A DNA stretch of 64,000 nucleotides from Tubiluchus corallicola (Eukaryota > Priapulida > Priapulimorpha > Priapulimorphida > Tubiluchidae), in the NCBI GenBank assembly GCA_030141605.1, contig JAQGDQ010000037.1, positions 499,001-563,000 of the forward strand, in the 5' to 3' direction. This document shows, piece by piece, positions 12,901-23,900 of this stretch. The notes below the pieces were generated by a model. That model was not told the origin of the DNA. It saw only the letters and a program-made list of their open reading frames with translations, and made no database searches. How positions within the stretch are numbered: the stretch's first letter is position 1; the number at the start of each line of letters is the position of its first letter. The position numbers and the translations under genes were made by a program.

Positions 12901-15900
12901 TGCTAATAGTCTACGAGGTACTGGATATAAAGTTATTAAGCCCAGATGCAGAAACCGGAATAGGTTTGTGTTCAGGACTGTCAATGATTGGAATTCATTA
13001 AATACTAAGGTATGGTGTACCACTAATGCTTCACACTTTAAGACATAACTGGATCAGTATTGGAAAAACCATCCTGAAATGTATCACAACCCATTTCAGC
13101 CTGAATGGACCCTATTGCCCGAGAATTAAAGACTCCCACTAGACTGACTATACACCACAATGGCATAGTATTAAACAACCATGGGCAAAAAGCTATTAGC
13201 TTCGCCCTGATCATCGAAGGTAATCGTTTATTAACCGAAGATTAATGCTTATCTAATAATAAAATAGAATACAATTTCTTTGAAACAAGTTGAAGTTTTG
13301 AAGCTGAAGTTTTTATTATTAACACACTATCATAGAAAGATTTTTATCTTACTGGTTTGACAAAATGATTGGGTGAGTAGAATATAACTTTGTACTTAAC
13401 CGAAACAACATCAAAACTTATCATTAGTGTTCAGGCGGCAGGATTACAGTTTGTACTTCCAACTGACCAAACACTTTTTTCAAAACTATTTGCATATCTG
13501 GTATCTCTAGTTCATACATTTCTAGTTTGTTCACTTTTTAATGCAGCTCGGCACACTGCCGGAGTCATCAGCACTTAAGGTGGATGACATTGTGGTTGTG
13601 GCAAAACCGTAATCTAGCATATCATGGCTGATTTCCTAAGATTAGACACTGTAGTGACTGAAGTGTCTATCATACCCAGTGGCCACCTCATTAGCATGCT
13701 TAACTTAGATCACTCGACCATGACTACTCCGCCATTCGGCTATTCTAATCACCTCAAAATGTACTTTACAAAATATAAGTAACACTTTCACGTAAATTTT
13801 ATCATTCATTGTCTTGACTTGTGTGGACAGCAGTATAAAATCTTGTTTTACATTATTACTACACTTGTTAATTATGCCTATATATCACACTGACCATTAT
13901 TTTAACACCTAATTATTTGGCATAATAAATCTGTTCTGTTTAGTCAAAACTCCTTGAATATTTTATGCTGACACACTTTTTGCTGTAACCCTTTGTCATT
14001 ATGTTTAGTATTAAAGAAAAATGTTCTGTAACCATTGAAGAACCATAAGTTTTAATTTGATATTGAGCTAAAGCAGGTATAATAATGCATAAAGCTGTGT
14101 TATCAATTTGTGCTGTCACAACTTATCTCTTAAATAATTTGTGGAAAGAATTTCTTGAGCAAAAACTAAAATGAAATTCTTCACCTTAGCAAGTAGTATA
14201 TTCATTAACATGTAGTAAAGTATTGTCTTTGAACATCTGCATTCTACATAAAAAAGCTTTAGATTCAGTGTGAGAAGTTTCATTTTTTCTAAAGCAAAGC
14301 ATGAGCCATAACTGATGAATGGCTGAATTATAATTTAGTAGCAGGGTTCTAGCAGTATATTCCATTGATCAGTCCCTAAAGTTAGTAGTTACCAATAGAA
14401 TCTCAAATTAGGACCCATTTTTTGTTTTGATAATGTGCTTTACATGTGAGTGTTTATGTGAATAGTTTTTGTTTTTGGTTGCAGGTTTACATTTTGATCT
14501 GTTACAATACTAGTATGTGATACAACTTTGACTGTCATTCCAAATCTCTCACGTGCTTTGCCAGTTCTACCTTTGCTTGAACATAGCCACCTACACATAA
14601 TGGCAAAGGTTTTTATAGTCTTCGTTTTGCTCAAGGTGCTTAGTGATGTCAGTTGTAGTGAACTTGTTTATCATCATTATTGCATAGTCGGTGCAGGACC
14701 TGCAGGTTTACAGCTTGGCTACTTTTTGGGCAAAGCTGATCGTGATTATCTTGTCCTTGAAAGAGCAAATACCTCCGGTTCTTTTTTCATGAAATATCCT
14801 CGTCATCGTAAACTTATTAGTATCAACAAGCGAAATACTGGTAGGAAGAACAAAGAATTTAACTTACGCCATGACTGGAACTCACTGCTCTCCGACAATG
14901 AGTTACTCCAATTCAAACACTATTCGCATGATTTTTTTCCGGATGCAGACACATATCGGAAATATCTTGAAGATTTTCGTGAACGTAATAATGTCAAGGT
15001 GCAGTTTAACACTGAAGTGAACAACATAAGAAAAGTTTCAGATAAAGATAACTTCAAAGGATTTTTTTTCTTAATGAATGATCAGCGAAATAACATTTAT
15101 AAGTGTCGCACTGTTGTAATGGCAAATGGCGTTTCCATTCCAAATGTGCCAATATTTAAAGGATCTGAATTTGTAGAGGAATACGCTGATATCTCAGTTG
15201 ATCCGGAAGATTATGAGGCAAAATCTCTTTTAATTTTAGGTCATGGAAATTCTGCTTTTGAGGTAGCAGATAGCGTAATAGGACGAACCAATTTTATTCA
15301 TATGCTTGCTAGATCACGAATTCGTCTATCATGGGAGACTCACTACGTCGGAGATTTGAGAGCTGTCAACAATGCTTTGTTGGACACATATCAGCTGAAG
15401 TCACTCGATGGTATAGGGGAAGCTGACATGAGCGAGGTAGAAATAGAGAAGATTGGTGATCAGTTTTATTTGTCAGAAGCGAGCAATGGCGGAATACACG
15501 TTGACGATAACTTTGCTTTTAGAGCACCTTATGATAAAGTTATCAGCTGCCTCGGTTTCAAATATGACTTCAGTATTTTCAATAGTTCACTTCCAGTCAA
15601 AGTTGCAGGAAGTGGAATTACCAAAAAATTTCCAGCTATATCCCATCACTATGAGTCTAAACAAGTACCAGGTTTATTTTTTGCTGGTGTAAATACTCAC
15701 TCCCTGGATGTTTATAAATCTGCAGGTGGATTCATACATGGTTACAGATATACAGTTAAAGCATTGTACAGGCTTCTGGAATATCGCTACCATGGTGTGG
15801 AATGGCCATCGATTAGCATAAAATCTTCGCAAATTGTAAACTTTATTTTACGGCGTGTAAATGAAGCTTCCGACATATATCAAATGTTTTCCATTTTGGG

Positions 15901-18900
15901 TGACATTATTTTAATAAAAGAGAATGGTGAAAGTGCAGAATATCTGCAAGGCTATCCCATTAAAACATTATCAGATTTTACCAAACTCACTGGAAAGGAT
16001 GGGGGACCAATGATTGTTGTAACACTGCAGTACGGAGCTAATTTTTCTGGTCCAGGCAGTGATCCATTCCGAAGAGATAGAGCAACAGCCCAACAGGAGC
16101 TGGCTCATGAATCTAATTTCCTACATCCAGTACTTTACTACTATGATCAAGTGCCATCAGCAAATGAAATGACATCTCTGTTAGAGGGTCAGATACTGCC
16201 TAAGCCACTATTTCTTCATCATATAGTTGAAGATTTTCTTACTGAGTTTACTGCTCCAGCATCTCATATTGAACCTCTGTACCGTTTCATTGATGCAGTA
16301 TTAGGACAAGATACTAGATGGAGATTTGCTGAAGACTGCTTTAAACAGGCATTGACACAGTCTTTCCTACCCATGACCTGCAGACAGTATTATGCACAAG
16401 GTGTAGGAATAGTTGCCTAGTACTTACTTTAAATTTGCACAATAAGTAAATTACAAAGGTCACGCAAAGGTCCAGTAGTGCAGAATAAAATGTCACGTAA
16501 ACAAAAAAGCTTGTTGCTTCATTTCACAGATCGCATTAATTACTTTTCAAACGTCATGACGTGAGGTCTCATAAACTCTGTTTAAAAATGTTGTAAGTTC
16601 AGTTCTACACATGACAAAACCTATAGTCTGTAAAAGGCATCAAGAAGCATGAATTGCAGTCATGTAATTGATATTTTCAATCTTATTTATAATAGAATAG
16701 CTTTGAGACACCTCATGGTTTTAGAAATAATAATGAGACAGCTGGACTGTCTCAGCTGGAACTGATGTTATGACTCATAATACGTATATACTCAACAAAA
16801 GGCCCCTAAAACCTTTATCTCTTTGCCAACTGTACTTTAAATACATGTCAATTCTCAACAATACAAATGAACTTTAAAACTACTTACTTGAAACAACAAG
16901 CAGTCTTCGGGTGATTCCGCATACATACTTCGCAGCCGGTACTGATTTCGAACGGGAATGTCAATTTGGTATCCGAGCAGCATGTAACACACTTCGCGAA
17001 ACTCGGTACTTGTTTTGCGGAATACTTCCATCAGACGTTGGTTTTTCAACTCGCTTGCTCGCATTTGTGCCTTCATATCTGAAAAACACATGGTTATTTC
17101 ACCACTTTCGGTGTCACTTATGTCTCTAGTAAATTAAAATTCGCAAAAAAAGTCCACCGTAAATTATTTGAAATACATCAAGAGGTAGTGAACACAGTTC
17201 TACGATAGCATTCACAGTATTCTCTCTTAATTTCGTTGTCTGCTCTATTTGTGTGTGACATTACCACAAACCAATAAAGATATGTCATCATACAAATGAG
17301 AAATCTTCATAACTTTGTTCTCATTTTGTTGGCAATATTTTTACAGCCCACTTTTTCCATTAACGATGAGAATAATCTTCCAATAAATTTGAAACTTTTT
17401 CATTACTCACTTTGACTATGCGTACTAAGAAACTTTTTCATTACTCACTTTGACTATGCATACTAACTCACTTAGACTCAAACAAAAATAAAATGCGTCA
17501 TGATGTTCCTGTTTGCGTATAACATCTAAACATCTCTGGATTTTTTTCTCAATTACAGTAAATGAATTACTTGAAAAAGTATAACTTCATGGTTTCTATG
17601 TTGTCTACAAACTGTATTTGTGCTATTTTCAACCTAGATACTGAATCTTGAATTTACTTTTAAAGACCACGTTAAGCAACAGACTAGAATGTGTTCTTTT
17701 TGATGTGGTACAAGAATCTGTTTGTGAATCTACTTGTTAATTACAAGGTCACCTTTCTTTTATAAATAAATGATTATTTTGTGTTATTCGCATTTTTGCA
17801 GAATCTTGTATTATTTATTCATTTGCTAAGACCACAGAGGGACTGCGATGCACGATAAAAATGGCACAGGAAAAAATGGCACAAATGGAGGTAAAAATGG
17901 CCATGTATTGCTTTGATACAGATAATTCCAATAAGTAATTAAAATAATTATGATGCAATGTATAATCTACAGTGTCAGACGACTTAATACGCTCACTTTC
18001 AGGCGAAGTATTGCAAAGCAGAACTTAAAAAAGATATGGCTATTCAAGAGATTAAATAGCTTCCATACAGTTTACACCCATTTCTCAGAAAATATTTTCT
18101 TTGAAATTCATTTTACAGAAAAAACATTTCCCAGTAAGATTCATTTTTAACAGAAAAATCATGGTAAGGTTTTTAATTGCTTTAAAAAGAGTAGGAATAA
18201 AGCCTTCAATTTCTCTTTTTCTGTTTGCTTCTCTTTGTTTCCCTCTCATCATCTCCCTCCTTCTCTCTCTCCCTATCAGTCTCCTCCATCTTTCTTTCTC
18301 TGGCCTTTCTTTTTTCCTCTGTCTCTCCCTTTCTATCCTTGTTCTCTCCTACACGCCTTCCTCTTCCTTCCCCTCCCTCGCTCTTCTCTCTCTACCTCTC
18401 CCTTACTTTATTCCCTGTCTCACCCCTGTTTCTTTCTGTCTCTTTCTCTCACCCTTCTCTCCTTTCTCTCTCTTTCTGCTTTTTAATTATCTACAATGCT
18501 TTTACTAATGACTATCAGAAATCAGTATCATTTCAAATGACACAAATATTTAAAGTGTCAACCTTGTTTTTTTATTTTGCTTTAGAAAAATATTTTGTTT
18601 GCAACTTTCACGAATGATTTTTGTATATTGTGTATGATCAAATTTTACGCAAAAACAGCAAAAAAATTTTTGCGATGTTATACCCCTTCACAAAGTTTCG
18701 TGGAAATCTGTTAGGTAGTTTCTGCATAATAGGCTTACTGATATAACAGACAAAAGACAACTAACCAAACAAACTGTGTTAAATCATAACTTCTTTGTCG
18801 GAGGTAAAAATAAGTAGAATAATTATCACGTATAACAACCCTAAACTTAAACTCATTTTTTACTAAGTGTGCTATTTTTTCCTGAGCCATTTTTACTTAC

Positions 18901-20903
18901 TTTTCCATTTGTGCCATTTTTTCCAGTGACATTTTTACGTGCATTTAGGGACTACATGTCACATAGCTAACCACAACAATCACTCCATTAAATAGCAAAA
19001 CTCCTGAATTGTTTTTTTCTAAAATAATCAACTAGCAACCCATTATTAACTCCAGTGACCTTTGACATCTAGGGCAAAAATAGCCTTTCATTTTTTTATG
19101 AAAAGTGATAATTTTTACTCTGAATTTGAAGCAAAAGGAGCATAAGTTGTAGTGCTAACAAGCTGGCACCTAATGAAGTTCTTATTTCTGGTTCTTGCTT
19201 ACAACGAAACACGCATGCTGAGCATGCTATCTTTAAAATTTGTCTATGTACAAGCTCTATTACAACCACTATTATTGACGAACAATTTCTTGTCATAACG
19301 TGTTTCAGCAGTATTTGCAGCATTTCAAATAAATGACCATTGTATTCTAAAGTCCACATCAAGCTTTCAGGTGGCTCATTATAATGTTGTTTTCAACTTG
19401 CAATGCATTTGCTTCAGCTTAGATGTTTCAAACATCCATTGAAAGTTTTGGTTTCATGAATTTTTTCTTTATAAATTACAAGATGATACGTTTTACCTAT
19501 TCGGTGTGTTGGCTTTGACATTTATTACTTATAATGACTTTTGGTTAATAAGAATAACTTTTTTAATATAAAAATATTAAATCACAGATTAAAAAAATCA
19601 CAGGAAAAAGTTAATACTTTTCCAAAGAAAAATTCTATCTTGATCAAATGTCAGAATTGCTTGTAGTTAAGCTCAGTAATATAACTGACAATGATTTGCT
19701 AATTTCACACAACTAATAAAGCATTAATACTTCATTTAGTTTGACACTGCCAGTTAAACAGCAGTGCATAAACCACAATGTAATTGAATTTTGTGTCTGT
19801 TTCTGAAAAGGACTACAAGGACGAATCATGACTACAGTGAAATCTTATTATTTCGAAATGGTTATATTAAACCTTCTAATTCTTTAGGCGTAGGTTGATT
19901 CTGGATCTGCTCTTCAACCTGCACGGTCAGGTCAACAACTTTACCGCCAGACTCCTCTAAAAGTTTTACTCTTGCTCTAAGTGCTTCACACTCAGTTTTT
20001 AATTGATTGAGTTCTTCACTTCGCTGCTTCAGTGCCATTGATGTAGGATTCATTTTGAAGTGGATAACTTTTGTTTCTCTAGGATTACAAATTGGCTGCA
20101 AAGTAAAAGTTTTCTTTAGGTATAATTTGAAACATAGTCGCATAACATAATGTCTACTCTTTTAGAAACGTGCAGGAAGAGAACGAAAATAAGCCGGAAG
20201 AAATTAAGAAGAGCTTCATTCACAAGGACCAATGTGCACATTTTACACATAAAAAGTTGTTCAATGCCACATCAATACAAATTCTAATTAAAGATTTTGT
20301 TTTTCTTTTGTATTATTTAAATCACTATCTGCTATCTTGATATTATAACAGACTTTCATATGTCACTAACTACTTCAGTATCACAGATTGAATGTAACTC
20401 AAACTGTGTGCTTGAGTTATACAAAATAATATATAGCTGCGCTATCCAAGGGCTATCCTGCATGAATGAAAAAGTGATGCTATATAATCATTTTGTGACA
20501 TTTCTCTTTTTGTAAAGCAGAGTAACATTTGCTTACTACTACCTAATAGTGACTACTCATACACCAATCTTAAGACTATTATTATTTAGTTGACTACCTG
20601 ATTCTCAACTTTCCACCGTTCCAGTTCTTCACATCTCTGCTGAGAACGCTCCAAAGCTGCTTCTAGTCCAAGAATTTTTTCGTCAAGTAGCATTGTGTGT
20701 TCTGCTGTTGATCTGTACATAAATAAATGCAATTTTTAAATTATCTTTACAGAAACATATTTTTCAAAAACAAAGGGATGATACATATGGGATTGTAATT
20801 TTATTTAAATTTTTCTTCAAAAAATTTACTGCATACAAGTGTGTGTGTGTGTATGCGTGCGTGTGTACATGTACATGCATGCACACATACATATATATTA
20901 CAA

Positions 20904-20950
<47 letters not shown>

Positions 20951-23900
20951 AATACATATAAATCTACACATTTATATATGTATATATATATATCTGAATA
21001 TTTTATTAGTAAATTTCTAATTAAAGCTCAAAGCTCTTAAGCCTTAAAACACGGCTAACAAAGTCTCTAAACAAACAGTGACCTCTCTTAATTTTCGAGA
21101 AAGCTCACGTGCTAACCAACAAACTGTATATATAAATTGTTATACTTGTTTAAAAATTCTGCACATTGCTCAAAATGTAAAAAAAAAGATCTAAATGGGT
21201 AGTTTAGTACTGTCATACCTTGGATAATGAGTTAAGTGAGAAAACTTGCACAAACCATGGAAAGCCAAGGAACTTAACCCTGTGCAACTCATATTATCGG
21301 TACCAACAACCCAGTGTTACGCAAAAACAGCAAAAAATATCAGAAAAATATTTAAACTAGCTCACTTGAGATAATCATTGTCTTCTCTCAGTTTCCTATT
21401 CGCTGCCTCAAGTTCGTTGATTTTTGTAACTTCGCTCGCTATCGTTGTGGAAAGTACTTCTGTTTCTTTCATTCGGGTTAATTTCTGCTCCAGATTCTGA
21501 AGTATATTTTTACAATTGCCTTATTTACTCATTAGACCCTATCTGAATGAAAATATATGATGATGATAGTAATAATTATGTGCATGTCAAACATAATCGT
21601 TTGCACAGAGGAGCAAAAACATACCATGTTATGACATCGGAGTTCCTCTGCTTCTAATTTCAATTTATTGATCAGTTGTGCTTGATTAGAAGAATCCTGG
21701 CTGCGTCTACAAAAAATATATCCAGTTCAGCTGGAATTTAGTGATTTACAAATAAAACATACTCCATGAAGTAGCACTGAACGTTATGGAAGTCCAGTTG
21801 CTTCTAATAATATAGTAAATACCTTAGTGGATTACATCCTAATAGAATAAAGCCTTCATTTAATGATGCACAGTCAGAATATTTTTCAACCATTCTCTGA
21901 CCTAACGACGAATTTTTATGTTTAGGCCAAATATTTTATCCAAATATTATTGTGCTTTCATCTTCTAAAAAGCTGTCATAATAATGTGTTTTTTTTTTAT
22001 TCATGTCAGACTGTAAGATACTGACATATTAGCTACTGTGCATGTACCTACTATTAGCTACTATTACAGATACTACTAGTATATGAGAAGTTTGCAATCC
22101 ACGCAGCAAGATTTACATCCACATGACATAAACATACTTTAACAACTGTCGCATCTTGGCTTTCAGTTCATGTGACTCAGTCTGTGCCATTTTAATTTCT
22201 CCCTGCAACCTGTAAAAAACAAAAAGTCAATAGTCCGCAATGTGTGCAAACAGACAATAATAACCTCTTTAATGCTTAAAGTCACACTAAAATCTCACTA
22301 TAATCTTTTACAACCTAAAATCCTAGTCTCATTACATATATTCAGTTTGTTTTATTACAAAGTTACTGTAAAACTTGTTTCTTTTGATTTTTTATCACTT
22401 CGTTGTTAGCAGTATTAAATTTGAAGAACCGCTATGTTTCATGCGTGTTATGAGTACAGCCACGAGGTCGCCAAAGATGGGCAACCAAAGACGCTTTCTG
22501 TACTTCGTACATCATTCTCGCTCACTAGCGTCAAAGATGCGAAACATGGCGATCTTTATAGGCAATACATGAATTCGAAATTCTCCAGAAAAAAGATGTT
22601 ACTTAATTTATAAGTCTCTTTTATTTAATAATAACTATGAATTATTTGTATAATCATAATAATGTGTTAAAAAAATTTGGGGCTGCTGGGGTTATATAGC
22701 CCTTTAAATACAGGTATCGGTCAGAACTATGTTAAGGTCTCAGTAGACCCTTGGCCCTACAACTTATGATAACTAGTCACATACACTATCCATATTAGAA
22801 CTTTCTAGTGATTGAGCTTGTAATTGAAGATTAAACTGTAACACTGCAAAAAAATCTAATGCATAAAAATATCTGTAATTTTTTGCAGCAAACTTAAAAA
22901 ATGATGATACACTAAACTGCACCTCTTTTGCATTTTTAAAATATATAGCTAGAATGCAAAATGTACATAAAACAGTCTAAAAAATTTTAAGGGCCCTAAA
23001 TTATTTGCAAGCCTAAGGACGACTTGGGTATCCAACTTTCAAGTGAAGTTATTAGGAAGTTAGCTATGAACTAGAATAATGCAAGAAAAAAAGAAACCTT
23101 AAGTGCTTTAATGCTTAACTACAAACATATATCAACATAGCTATTGTCCTAGGTCCCACATGCTACAAGTTATGTCCCAGTTACACACCCACTACCCCTA
23201 CTGGAACTTTCTAGCATTTCAGGTTATAGCTTCAATAATGTGCAATATGTACAATACACAATACCTATAAAATATCAGTGTGGGTAGTTCCTTTACTAAT
23301 GTAACTGTTACATTGACATTTTCAAAAATGTCACTTCTTACAGTCTCAAGTTACATTGTCAAAAAAGTAACTAGCTGCAGCTACAGCTCTTTCTCCACTC
23401 TTAGAAAAGTAACTACAGTTACAGTTCCTTTAAAAAGCATGAGGCTGTCAAAATTCATGCTAGAATGCAGTCACACTGATGACTTGCACAGCAGAAACTA
23501 CTGCATATCCTAAACGAAAAGCATAACAGTATCATGTGCAAAGTACAATATTTATATGGCATACAGTTTATAAATTTTTATAAGTTTAACTTTAAAAAAA
23601 CGTAAGCAATAAAAATAACTATTACTTTCATTAAAAGGAACAAGTTACAGTCACAAGTTAGGTTCTAATAAATTTAAAACTCATTACAGTTACAGTTCGA
23701 CAATGTTCAAAGTACTTTTTTGAACTAGCTATATTTTTAACTCATCATTCCTATTACTGAATGGTGTAACAACGAAATTAATGGAAACCAGGTGACCTTC
23801 AAAAAATCTGGTGACCTTCAATTTAATAAAAACTTTAGATGTGCATTAAAATGTTACCTCAATTGCTCCTGTCTGTACTGACTTTTAAAACTTGACATGG

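Noticed and set aside
18101-18617. Three overlapping plus-strand open frames of 83-135 codons
   Set aside because: They come from the CT-rich tract; Ser/Leu/Phe/Pro runs in all three frames show low complexity, not coding.
19096-19362. 88-codon minus-strand frame inside a MAD1 intron as an extra exon
   Set aside because: Not coiled-coil in composition, no acceptor/donor pair in phase, and flanking exons already join in frame.
20843-21040. 65-codon frame rich in Tyr, Ile and Thr
   Set aside because: Translation of the TG/AT microsatellite.
23275-23760. TAACT/AGTTACAG-rich stretch starting CAGTGTGGG, a possible hAT element
   Set aside because: Composition is suggestive, but inverted ends match only over four bases and no 8-bp duplication is visible.
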